The notes under the pieces were generated by a model, which had not been told where the DNA came from, did no database searches, and was given only the letters and a program-made list of their open reading frames with translations. Of a stretch of DNA of 64,000 nt, positions 11,034 to 21,465 are shown one piece after another (position 1 is the first letter of the stretch; each line of letters begins with the position of its first letter). The stretch is from Diorhabda sublineata (taxonomy: Eukaryota; Arthropoda; Insecta; Coleoptera; Chrysomelidae): positions 186,001 through 250,000 of the forward strand of contig NC_079486.1 in NCBI RefSeq assembly GCF_026230105.1, in the 5' to 3' direction. The translations under genes were made by a program, and so were the position numbers.

Positions 11034-11268
11034 TGTTAATATTGACAAACAATATAGTTCTGTGGTCAAACCTGAAAAATGTGTTTCATATACAAAAAAG
11101 AAGAAGAGAGCGGGAAGCTGAGTAGATAGACTGAATGTGGTGTCGAAAGCATGGTCGACAGAGTGAATTAAGTTTTTAGTTATTATTATAAAGAATTATT
11201 GTAGTCATTTTGTTCCAATAAATAATTTTATTTAACACACTCTATACAACGCACATTTAAACCTAACA
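11034..11268 (+). repeat. Copia 1 3' LTR
   Basis: 235 bp, matches 7093-7327 with a handful of substitutions, preceded by a purine tract at 11022-11033. Confidence 0.95.
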
Positions 11269-11273
11269 ACAAC
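11269..11273. repeat. Target-site duplication ACAAC, right (Copia 1)
   Basis: Matches 7088-7092. Confidence 0.9.
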
Positions 11274-11310
11274 AATTTCAAGCTGCTCATACAATAAAGG
11301 AGTGAACAGT
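11274..11310 (-). pseudogene. Gypsy reverse transcriptase fragment, right piece
   Basis: When the Copia element and one ACAAC are ignored, the minus-strand frame runs from YEQLEIVV directly into TIDLGSPVVV of the left piece. Short and diverged. Confidence 0.5.
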
Positions 11311-11489
11311 ATAAAATAGAACAACAATGAAATTGTATTAAAACATACATATAAAATAAACGAAGTAAAGCTAAATCCTAAAATATACACAGATCTTCTT
11401 TGAAATAAACAAATTTAGTTGTTTAGAGGTTGAGTAAATACAAAAAGATTATTATTATCTTTGGAATTTACATAATCTAAATATAACTC

Positions 11490-11912
11490 AGTAAATACAG
11501 AAAATTCTAATTTCAAATTAACTTCTGTTAACAATGTGATTTTTAATTATTAGAAATTTTTTAATCAAGAAAAATGGCAAGTAACAAAAGCAGTTCTATA
11601 CGATTCCCATTATATTATTATCGAAAAAATTTGAGAGCATTCATTTGCTATTTTTCAAAGAGCATAAACTAGAAAATAATTATAATAATAAATTCAAATT
11701 GTTCACAGTATCCAGTACAAGATGAGTAATTATTGAACTTACCACTGAATTTTAGAGTTGTTCTAATTCAGTCAGAGTAATGATAGTCTTTCCATTAAGA
11801 AATAATCCTTTGCTAATTTGCAGTTATTACAAATACCAAAAGCAGTTGATATCTTATAAATCAATTCTTCCTGTAGTTTTTTGTATCTTTCGACCAAATG
11901 GATCAAATTACA
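11490..11912. repeat. Dispersed repeat copy, reverse complement of 27460-27880
   Basis: Long readable identity with the 27 kb copy in the opposite orientation, for example ATGGCAAGTAACAAAAGCAG and CCAAATGGATCAAATTACA. Related copies lie at 18565-18720 and 62575-62870. The Copia 2 3' LTR interrupts it at 11913. The stretch 11311-11489 before it shows nothing I can name. Confidence 0.85.
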
Positions 11913-12130
11913 TGTTAAGAACCCGTTACGGTTTTAGGTTGTCACTAGATTAAAACATCCTCCAAATAAAAGGTTTATTAATTTTTGGTCAAAAATATAA
12001 CACAACGTGGTGAGTGAAAAACTACTAGCTAACCTCACAATTAATACATCACGTCGCGCCAAAAGTGCCAATGAATGGATCATTGACAAACTGCATTGTT
12101 GCCAACTCTATAATTTATAAAATCTCAACA
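11913..12130 (-). repeat. Copia 2 3' LTR
   Basis: On the minus strand it begins TGTTGAGATT directly after a purine tract (ATCGAGGAGGAG) and ends TTCTTAACA, 218 bp. The 27 kb repeat copy shows the uninterrupted target. No 5' LTR partner is present. Confidence 0.7.
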
Positions 12131-12441
12131 CTCCTCCTCGATTTGACATGTATTAATGAAAATCGCTCAATCAACTTAAGATATTATGTAATATACAACT
12201 AAAAACATGATGCTTTAAATTATACACAATTATATATAATGATTTAGTAAACATATCGGCTAAATTTTGTTCACTTGATACATAATTTATTTCTATTTTC
12301 CTCTTACTAATTAAATCTTTTATATAATGGTTTTTAATATCAATATGTTTGGTTCTTTTCGAATTTCATTGCTTTTGGACATTAAAATTGTGCTCTTATT
12401 ATCACAATATAGAATCGTTTTGGCAATAGTATTCAAGTTCC

Positions 12442-13542
12442 CTAAAATACGTTGATTAGGTCTTGAGCTGTTTGTGCTGCTGCCACATATTCAGCTTCCG
12501 CTGTTGATAAAGCCACGCAAGTTTGTTTCTTGGATGACCATGATATTGGGTTATTACCATATAAAATTATAGATCCACTAATGCTTTTTCTACTTTCCTT
12601 GTTCGTTGCCCAATCAGCATCTGAATATCCTTCAAGTATTACGTCACTATTTGTATGTTTAGTATAAGTCAATCCTAGAGTTTTAGTTCCCTGTAGATAC
12701 CTCAAGACTCGTTTTCCTGCAGTCCAGGTCTCTTCAGTTACACGATCCAAAAATCTGCTCAAATATGACACAGCATAACTGATGTCAGGTCTACTAGTTG
12801 TTGCTAAATACATCAAAGCTCCGATGAGTTGTCTATATGGAATGTTTGTCAAAATTTTGGCCTTGTCGTTATATTGGAATCCTTTTTCCATTGGAGTCCT
12901 CTTTGGTTTACAGTCTTTCATATTAAAATAATTTAGCAATTTGTCAATAAATTGCTGTTGTTCGATTTTAATGATATCTTCTGTTCTAGTGATCTTCATT
13001 CCTAGAAAATTATTCACTTCATTCAAATTCTTTGCTTAAAAACAGCTTTTCAATAAATTCATAGTCTCGTTCACATCTTTGTCTTCTCCTATTAACAAAA
13101 TATCATCAACATAAATAAGTATCCAAACCTTTTGATTACTGTATAGACAACAGTCATATAAGGATCTCTTAAAATTATTCTGAATTGCAAAATCATTAAA
13201 TGTATTATTCCACACCTATGATGCTTCTTTTAATCCATACAGAGCTCTGTTAAGTTTTAGTATTTTTGATTTATTCACTTTAAGTCCGGCTGGTGCATAT
13301 ATGTAGACATCATTCTCAAGTTTTCCATTTAAAAATGCAGTCGGGATATCCATTTGTCTGATCTTAAAATTATTTTGTAATGCTACAGATAAGAGTAACT
13401 TAATCGTTGAAATCCTTGCAACTGGTGAGTAGTTGGGTTCAAACTGATCCTCCTCCTTAATTTGGAACCCCTTTGCAACTATTCTTGCCTTTTTCGTTTC
13501 ATCTTCCTTTGTCCTGAAAACCCATCTTGTTTGAATTTCCAT
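12442..13542 (-). pseudogene. Copia 2 reverse transcriptase and RNase H
   Basis: 13542-13216 gives the N-terminal reverse transcriptase (TRWVFRTKED, ARIVAKGF, MDIPTAFLNG, LNRALYGLKEAS). The YVDD segment lies in another frame near 13105. 13026-12442 gives NNFLGMKI, TSRPDISYAVSYLSRF and RNase H with YSDADWATNKESRKS and ALSTAEAEY. At least two frameshifts. Confidence 0.9.
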
Positions 13543-13733
13543 TTGTTGGTAGCTCCGTTTCTGTCCACGTATTCAATCTCTCGAGCGCATCTAGTTCCTT
13601 TCTCATAGCATTTATCCAATATTGGTCCTTTACGGCATCTTTATAGCTTATAGGGTCATCTTACTCTGCTGATATTAGACAATAAGCTGTGTAAACTTCA
13701 TATTCATTCAGATATTTTGACTGTTCTAGTTCC

Positions 13734-14612
13734 TCACTGTGTACTCTCTACTTTGGGTAAACTTTCATCTACATCCTCTGACCTTGTGCTTTCTGTTTCA
13801 TCATTATTATTGCTGAAGTCAGTCTCTTCTATTGCTTCTTCCTCTATGACATTTGGTTCTTCTTGTAATTCATTTTCGTATTGTATCTCTATGACCTTTT
13901 CATTTATACTTTTCTTCCCACTAGCCTTAATAATTTTATTGTAATCTGTTGTTGTTTCATCAAATCTGACATCTCTTGAGTGAAAAATTTTGTTGTCCTC
14001 ATAATTCCAAAGTCTATATCCAGCTTTGGTATATCCCATTATGATGCAAGGTTGTGCTCTTCTTTCTAATTTACTTTGTCTTGGTAAAATTACTGCCCAT
14101 GCTTGACTTCCGAATATTTTCAATTTTCCTAAATCATTCTTGTACCATCTGGTTGCTGGTGTTTCCCCATTGTCGGCTTGGGTTGGTGTTCGATTTAATT
14201 CATATGCTGAGCATAAAATAGCTTCTTCCCATAATTCTCTTGGCAAGTTTGTTTCGGCAAATTTGGTGCGTACCTTGTCCAGTAGGCTTCGATTCATTCG
14301 CTAGGCTACTCCATTTTCTTGTGGAGAATGTGGCATAGTATATTCCAGCTCAATACCTTTACTTCGACAAAAATTTTTAAAATCATTTGATATGAACTCC
14401 CCGCCATTGTCAATACGAATTCTTTGCGTTTTTGAATTATGTTGCGTCTTAATCAATTTAATAAAGTCAATGATATTCTGACCTGCCTCAGTTTTATTTC
14501 TTAGTAGCTTTACTATCAGAAAATGTGAATAATCATCAATCAAAACTTGGAAATATTTGTACCCTTCTGGTGTAGCTACTGTAACTGGACCTGCAATATC
14601 TGAATGTATCAA
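13734..14612 (-). pseudogene. Copia 2 integrase
   Basis: 14612-14301 carries the rve core: HSDIAGP (first Asp), IRIDNGGEF (second Asp) and the catalytic Glu in HSPQENGVA. A stop at 14301 cuts it. 14297-13734 continues with RMNRSLLDKVRTK, IFGSQAW and an acidic linker. All three DDE residues are present. Confidence 0.9.
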
Positions 14613-14633
14613 TTGACCAATCTTTGTACTGGT

Positions 14634-15095
14634 TTAGTTACATAAAAAAAATGGTTTACGTGTACTTTTTCCCTCCATACAAGCTCTACATATTTCTAAA
14701 CTATAGGGTAAACCTAATCTTTTCAAATTATTCCTATTTATGTGCCCTAATCGCCTGTGCCATAAATTTACATCAGTATTACTATTATTCATGTATGCTA
14801 CATGATCTGGTTTATTATTAAAATCAACATAAAGAAAAAATAAATTATTTGACATTTCATATTTAAACTTAGTATGTTCTTTATCTAAAATTGCTTGTCT
14901 TGTCCCATCAATCCCATTAACAAATGTTAAAATTCTTTTCTAGTAGTTTTGATACAGAAATAAGGTTGTGTGACATACCTGATACAATGAGCGCTTCAAT
15001 TTTTATACCTTTACCTTGACATTTGCCATTTAATGTCCCTTTTTTGTTTGCAAACAAAGCTTCACCATTCTTTGCAGTTCCAATTTTTATTGTGT
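14634..15095 (-). pseudogene. Copia 2 protease tail and GAG-pre-integrase
   Basis: LWHRRLGHINRNNLKRL and a zinc-binding-like ICRACMEGKSTRKPF mark the pre-integrase domain. Upstream, HNLISVSKLLEKNF matches the segment after the Copia protease. Truncated at about 15095. Confidence 0.8.
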
Positions 15096-15099
15096 GGAT

Positions 15100-16600
15100 A
15101 TCTTCTAGATATTTTCAAGACCAAGAAACTAATTTTGATGAAAAAGTTTATGAAAATATATAAGCTAAGCAAAATCGTTATGTATCTGTATTCGTTTGCG
15201 ATAAAATGGCTGCCTTTGTTTACTAAATAATAAAAAAGCATTTTAAATAGATTTGTTGGAGTGAAATATTTTTGAGTGTTTAGATATTGTTCAAGTGATA
15301 TATTAGTCTTAGTTTCAATTTTTAGTAAAGCTTTTTATATTTCCCCATTCCAGTCATATGGTTAAATTAGTTACTTACAAAACTCTACAGAATAGAATAC
15401 TCGAATAATATATATTTTGACTTATAATATTATTATGAGGAAAGCAGTAGTCAAAAACAAGATGAAAGTAATGTGAAGAAGAGCCATGATTAGGAAAATG
15501 ATGCTGAAAACAACAAACAAGAAACAGAAAAGTCAAAAGTGTAAAATGAAGAGAGAAAGAACAAGAAATAAGGAAATAAGGAAGATAAAATTATGCCCCA
15601 TCGCGTAATTTTACAACAAAAACAATTATAATTCATTAACAAGCCCAAACAATCTTGAGAGCACTTTCACTCATTTCATCGCACAGAATGGCAAAAAGTC
15701 GGGATTGCTTAGGCTGCGACTTAATGAAATTTACAATCTTCACTGTATTATCAACCGCCGCTAGCTAAATTCTTTTTCTGCTTAAAGTCAAATGCCTTTA
15801 AATTTATTGTTATGCTGCAGTTTTGTTATTTTTCAGTTTTTAGGGAAAAATACATCAGATAGTTACGTATTTTTATCGTATTCCTACATCACAATCGTTG
15901 TGAAGAAGTGATTCATGAGTAAAAATGCAAATAAAATTTGAAAACATTATTTCTTTGGCTAGCTTATATAATATCAACAAAATACTTTATCAAAATAAAA
16001 AACATACAATATTATCACCTTTGCATAAAAAAGTACCAATTCAATACTCAACGAAAAGTATGTATATCAATCAGTTCTTCTACAGTTTACAGACTAGGTA
16101 CCTAATCATTATAATTACCTAATTATAAAATAATCTTTCTTGCTTTCTGAGTGGCAAATTTATCAATAATTTCCTTAAAACCTATTTTTTACAGATTTCG
16201 AATTTAATTTGAAGAGAGATTTTCTTTAAAGAAACACTCTATTTTTCAGAATACTCATATTTTTTCTTGGCCTTCATCAGTGTATCAAAATCAGAACTTC
16301 TGAGATTTCCTGCAAAGTTTCTAATTTTGTTGGAACCTTAATACCAATGACATTATAAGAACATTTTTCTTGTTGGTTACAAGAGTTCAGAAGCAGAAGA
16401 AGAAGTTTCAGGTGAGTGAAATAATTAAATTTCTAAAAATTTGGATGAAGCGAATCTTTCAGACTGATGTAAATTACAAAATCTGCAATAAGTATGCATT
16501 AACAACATTTTTCCAACAGACAATAAATACCTTTCAGATGTTGAACCTAAACACTGCCAAGAAGTACCCGGTTTATTACCCCCAAATTTAACATTACTTT
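15100..16600. repeat. Degraded dispersed repeats with a hAT fragment
   Basis: 15137-15230 resembles 26030-26110 in the same orientation (GTTTATGAAAA(T/A)ATATAAGCTA). 15450 and 26258 share AAAAACAAGATGAAAGTAATG. The rest is AT-rich with no gene I can support. Confidence 0.6.
15641..15762 (-). pseudogene. hAT transposase fragment (ZBED/SCAND3-like)
   Basis: Minus-strand translation gives VKIVNFIKSQPKQSRLFAIL followed by CDEM. This matches the equivalent segment of the better-preserved hAT copy at 59.2 kb (VKIINFIKSRRLQSRLFSLL). Only about 40 residues remain. Confidence 0.7.
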
Positions 16601-16609
16601 TTGCCCGAA

Positions 16610-16775
16610 AACAAAATTATTTTCTTGGTCTTGAAATTATTTTTGTTTAGATTAATTGTGGAAAATATTGCCCATTAACCAAATTTAGTGAGAACTGAAG
16701 CCAGATCATAATGATTTTAATTATATTACGATTTATAAATAAATATTTGACAACATTGAGGTTTACTGTCAAACC
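16610..16775. repeat. Dispersed repeat, reverse complement of 25830-26030
   Basis: Shares GGACAATATTTCCCACAATT-type text and CAACATTGAGGTTTACTGT in opposite orientation. Diverged by tens of substitutions. Confidence 0.75.
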
Positions 16776-17119
16776 ACAAGTTTACAAAAATCGTGTAAAA
16801 ATGAGACAGCAACTGAAATAAATGAAGAAAGACCATTTCGATTCGAAGCTACCAGTCTAACAACATTCATAGAGAAAAGACTATTGTGCAGATTGGGAAA
16901 TACAACGATAACCTTCAACTAGGAATATCAATCCAATCTAATACCGCAAGAGGAAAATAACGATAAACCTCCAAGGAAAAAATTATGTCTAGTTAAGATG
17001 CCTCGGTATAATTCCGCAATTCCGCTATTATCCAGTGGAGTCAGAGAACTGCATTAAAACGTTAGCCCTCCATATCTACACCCACTTACAACAAAACCAC
17101 AAACTGAAAATCTTACAAG

Positions 17120-17629
17120 ATGCTTTCAAGAAAAAGATTAATCCGATTTAAATCCGTCAGACCTACAGCATCCAGTCAAAATTATCCACAAACTGATATA
17201 AATAGAGAAAGATCATGGCGACTTGATTCCGCAAGTCTACCGACATTGAACCAGTATAAGACACAGATTGAAATAAATGAAAAAAACCATTTCGATATGG
17301 TTCCGCAAGTCTTTTACCATTCAGAGACAGTAGTGTACAAATTGAAGAAAAATAACGATATTCTTCCACGAAGAACATCGATCCCGTTTGATGCAGCAAT
17401 GCCGTCAACATCTTATAAAAATAAATCAGAAATGGATCTTTGTAATTGCTTGAATTTAAGATGCCATGGTTGCTTTGGAGAATGCTTAAAATGTGCTTTT
17501 AAAAAATGTGGACCAGAATGTAAGTTTAATCGACCGTTTTACATTAACAGAATCATTTACTTACATTCTGAAAAGGTTATCACAAACCCTTTGTTGATTT
17601 CAAATCTTGTTGAGCTCCAAAACTATTGA
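17120..17629 (+). CDS. ARL14-effector-like C-terminal cysteine-rich domain protein, probable relic
   Basis: A 169-residue frame. Residues about 108-140 read CNCLNLRCHGCFGECLKC and CGPECKFNR, with the cysteine spacing of the ARL14EP/ARF7EP C-terminal domain (CxC..CxGCF.PCxKC..KCGPECRCNR). In vertebrates ARL14EP links ARL14 to actin-based vesicle movement; in insects the domain occurs in many uncharacterised proteins. The N-terminal part contains repeated motifs (Q/T-D/E-INxERxxR, LPTLNQY). Just upstream (about 16800-16930) a decayed frame repeats the same motifs (EINEERPFRFEATSLTTF), so the original protein was longer or the unit was duplicated. It lies in a repeat-rich zone. I read it as a 5'-decayed copy; expression is unknown. 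Confidence 0.6.
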   Translation: MLSRKRLIRFKSVRPTASSQNYPQTDINRERSWRLDSASLPTLNQYKTQIEINEKNHFDMVPQVFYHSETVVYKLKKNNDILPRRTSIPFDAAMPSTSYKNKSEMDLCNCLNLRCHGCFGECLKCAFKKCGPECKFNRPFYINRIIYLHSEKVITNPLLISNLVELQNY

Positions 17630-20600
17630 TACGTTTACCTCCGTGCCCTTGCTGTTCTTCACGCGAGTTCTTTTTTGACAGTTAGTTAATTCAGATTTAA
17701 TCAATATATTTAATGATTATAAAAAAAGTTGTTTAAATAACTTAAGCAGTTTGAATAAATTATTGTTAGCAATTTTTTGGTGTATAGATATAGTAATAAA
17801 ACAACACTGTATTTTGACATGTACAGTGTTGCCGTTTCAGTTGGCAGGTGGGAAAATCAAAAAGTGATGGACTCATCGATCTGGCTTCGTAATTACTATT
17901 TGGGAAGAGGTGATTCATTCATTAGTATTAGATATTGCCAACGTCTTAAAAGCATTTAGCTTGTGTAAATCATATTCATGCATATTTATTGAATATTCTG
18001 TATTTTACAACAATGCATGAAAGAGACGCTTCATCTAAATTTTCCTAAATTGAATTTTTACACTCATCTGAAACTGTAAGTGCTTCCAAGAGTGAGACTC
18101 TCTTATAACCAATAAGAAAAATGTTCTAATAATGTCACTGATATTGAGGTTCCAATAAAAAATAAAAACAGGAAACAAACATGAATACATGGACCTATTT
18201 GGTACTTCATTTTGCAAGGACAAGGAAAAACTAATTTACAAAAAAAAATGCCTTGAATTTATTCATGAAAGTGGGGACAGATTTTTAAAATTCAAATTCT
18301 TTAAAAACATTTGTTAAACATCTCATCACCTAAGAAAAGCTTTTTATATTTCCCGATCCTATCGTATTGCTTAATTAGTTAGTAATGTTGTTCGACTTGG
18401 AAATAATGAAGGAGTTAGAGCGGAAACAAAAATTAAAACAATACATATTTTCTACGAAAAGGATTTTAGTGATCTCAAATATTTGAGTTTATCTACTCGA
18501 AAGTAGTTTTTTCATAACTACGGGGTTTTATATAAAATCATATAATTTGTTGGGATTTATTTAAGAGATACCAAGATTCAAATTGTCCACAGTATCCAGT
18601 AAAAGATGAGTAATTATTGAACTTACCACTGAATTTGGAAGTTGTTCTAATTCAACCTGAGTAATGGTAGTCTTTCTTTCAAGAAATAGTCCAAATGGAT
18701 CAAAGTACATATTTTGTTCAATGCCAGAGTGAGTTTACTAATTCAATCAACTGACTATCTTAAATGAAATTATACTCGGTAATATTTTTTTGTTTTGTAC
18801 AAAACACGTAGAGACTAACGGAGAACATCGAAACAAGCGTCAGACAGTGTAATAGTGAGTGTGGTAATAGTAGTACATGTCTTGGATTTCTCAATGTGAA
18901 TATTCTTCTTATCTTCATAGTATCTTTTAAGGACTTTTACTTTTGTAATATGTTCATTCAACAAATTTTCGTCAGCTGGCTGAATGACCTCAGTTTCGAT
19001 TCATTGTACAATCAACCAATCAACATGTATACCATAAGTTTTTACATATATTTATTGTATTTAAATATTTACCTCTATTATTCGATTCACTTTCCCCATT
19101 TTGTTTTCTATTAGCATCTTCATTAGCCATTCGAAGTATTACCTGATGTGGAGTTGTCAGTATTGGTATTGCCATTTGTTTTCTTAATGCTCCTTTTTCA
19201 CTTGTCAATTTTTCACTGTGCAATCCAATCAAACGAAGACTACGAATAAGAAGTAGAGGAGTATGAAGAAGAGAAGGAGGTCGAAGTATAAGGAGAATAG
19301 CAGAAAGATACTTTTGAATGGCGGTGTCGTGATTTTTAAAAAATTTTCTGTCGGAATTCAAATTTCCGTTCTAATTTTTGATAAAAATTTGTAATTTTCT
19401 CAATAAAGTTTGTTGAAAAATCCTATTTTCCCATTAGTTTTATGCAAATCATTATGCCAAATTTTATCATTTTCATGCCTTTTCCTTAAATTTCAAATAC
19501 TTATCTAATCAAAGTGTATTTCGAACTAGAGTTTCCAGATAATCCAATTGTTTTATCCTAATTTCACAAAATCTGGTTGCGAATGTGAAGAATCAGAGAT
19601 CAATGTCCAATTTGGCGAAGATTCAATCGAACTACTCATATTATTGGTTGTTATACTAATAGATGGAGTATTGTAAATATTCTCAGTAGTTCTAGAGTCA
19701 CTAATTTCATTTATTATTTATTCTGCTATTTTTTTCTGTATCCGTATATTCTACTTGATTTTCCTACAGACAAATTTACAAATTATTATATTAAAAATTG
19801 GTATTTTCATCTTACCTCTTCATTCACAAAGTTATCCTCAAATCCACTTTATGAAGGACTGGCTTTTCCACTACATTCACTTTGTGATTGCTCTTCTAAT
19901 AGACTTTCCGTGGTTAAAATGGTCTTTGGAGCTGTACGCTACAGCAGAACATTGTAAAATGAAGTGTTAGGAGAAATCTGCTAATTTGAAGAAGACTACA
20001 CTGTTCATATTCCGAGCTGATCTACTCGAGGTTACTGGAATCGGAAATAAGTGAAATTGTCAGTTTAAATCTGGAGGAAGCCTGATGTGAGAAGTATTTT
20101 TCGAAGTCCACGAACTAGTGATCAGTGGCGGAAGGCTGCAAATTTTTTTTAGATACATTCTAACAATACTTGTTTAAAAAAAAGAGCAGAATACATTTGT
20201 ACAAACTATAATTATCGAAATTCAATTAGTTTTTCTGAATTACAAAATATTTTCTGTAGCTAAGGTGAATAATAAGTTTATATTGTATTGATTGTAACGG
20301 ACATTTTTGAGGATAATTTGGTTTTTCCTTTGCTGTAAAAACGAGATATTTTTTTATATGGCATATTTGTTTTCTGAGTAGAAAAGTACAGGATTAAGTT
20401 TTAATATTTAGTTTAAAGACAAAGAGTTATTTTCTTCTATTTTTTTTTCAAATTTTATATATTTTGCGTAGAATCAATCATGACAACGTTAAGTTCTGTA
20501 GGTAGAATTGGTCACAACATTAAGTATGCAAAACTCAAAGTTATAAAAGTTTTACATTTGTTTTTCTAAAGACTGCGAACCGTGGAGAACTCGTTAGGCG
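17630..20600. repeat. AT-rich dispersed-repeat zone, no gene seen
   Basis: 18565-18720 is a copy of the 11.5/27.6 kb repeat (CAGTATCCAGTAAAAGATGA). 18800-18870 (CATCGAAACAAGCGTCAGAC..GTGTAATAGTGAGTGTGG) matches 27300-27370 in reverse. 19165-19240 resembles 23010-23070. The short frames here show no family signature. Confidence 0.55.
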
Positions 20601-20609
20601 CTACATGCT

Positions 20610-21465
20610 TTTCCGTGGTTCACTAGGCAGGAAGTGAAGAAATTAATAGAAAACTACAAACCACTCAAAGCGAAGATAACGAATATTGAGGTGAAAATTG
20701 TACTGAAAAGCGAAGAACCGATTTATTAGCGACCAAGAAGACTATCGGCATCGGAAAAAGAAGAAGTAGATAGACAGATAGAGGAATGGTTAAAAGATGT
20801 AATAATCAAACCGAGTTTTTCGGATGGCAATAAAAAGGATATTGACTACAGAAGAGTATGAAGATTTTTATTTAGAGCATGATATATTGTATAAATACGA
20901 TAATGGATTAAAATTACTTGTCATTCCAAACAACATGAACAACAAAGAACAAAAAATAATAATAAAAGTCCACGAGATAGGAAATTTTTGAAAGAAAAAA
21001 ACAGAAGAAATAGTAAACAAGGAATTCTACATACCAAGACTAAAAGACAAAATAGAAACGATTAAAAATAACTGTATACCTTGTAAATTATAGAATAAAA
21101 AAGAAGAAAAGAAAGAATGAGTGCTTCATCCTATACAAAAGCTAGAAGATCCGCTAGAGAGGTATCACGTCGACCAATTAGGACCAATGAAGTCAACAAA
21201 AAAAAATATCAGTACATTTTTATGGTAGTTGATGACTTTTCCAAATTTGTGTGGCTTTACCCAACAAAATAAACCACGACGAAAGATGTGATATGTTGTC
21301 TTAGCGTAAAATATATCTGACAGAGGATCCGCGTTCCGTTCTGAAAAATTCGAATCACATTGTCGAGAAGAAAATATTAAACATATGTTAACAACTTGTG
21401 AAGTCCCACGAGGTAATGGAGAAGTGGAAAGGGTAAATAGGACCCTTATACCAGTCTTAACAAAA
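20610..21465 (+). pseudogene. Gypsy pol fragment with internal deletion
   Basis: Plus-strand frames give the start of reverse transcriptase (IVLKSEEPIY, RPRRLSASEKEEVDRQIEEW), then jump near 20826 to an integrase zinc-binding region (LTTEEYEDFYLEHDILYKYD, YIPRLKDKIETIKNNCIPC) and the integrase core start (DPLERYHVDQLGPM) and end (GNGEVERVNRTL). RT palm and RNase H are missing. Many stops. Confidence 0.8.

Larger units (their letters stand above)
7093..11268 (+). mobile_element. Copia 1: LTR retrotransposon with both LTRs, decayed
   Basis: A 4,176 bp Ty1/Copia element on the plus strand. Two 235 bp LTRs (7093-7327 and 11034-11268) begin TGTTAATATT and end CCTAACA and differ at only a few positions. 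A primer binding site follows the 5' LTR, a purine tract (TTGAGGGAGGG) precedes the 3' LTR, and ACAAC is duplicated at the ends. Gene order is gag, protease, integrase, reverse transcriptase, RNase H. The integrase core is deleted and several stops and frameshifts are present, so it could move only in trans. It sits inside an older Gypsy fragment. Confidence 0.95.
11913..15095 (-). mobile_element. Copia 2: 5'-truncated LTR retrotransposon
   Basis: A minus-strand Copia element with a 3' LTR, RNase H, reverse transcriptase, integrase and GAG-pre-integrase. It stops within the protease/pre-integrase region near 15095; gag, primer site and 5' LTR are absent, replaced by unrelated repeat. Stops and frameshifts split pol into at least five pieces. 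It differs clearly in protein sequence from Copia 1 and Copia 3, so it is a separate family. Confidence 0.9.

Noticed and set aside
19020..19361. Minus-strand 113-codon frame
   Set aside because: Lies in a dispersed repeat resembling 23010-23070 where the frame is not kept; no family signature.
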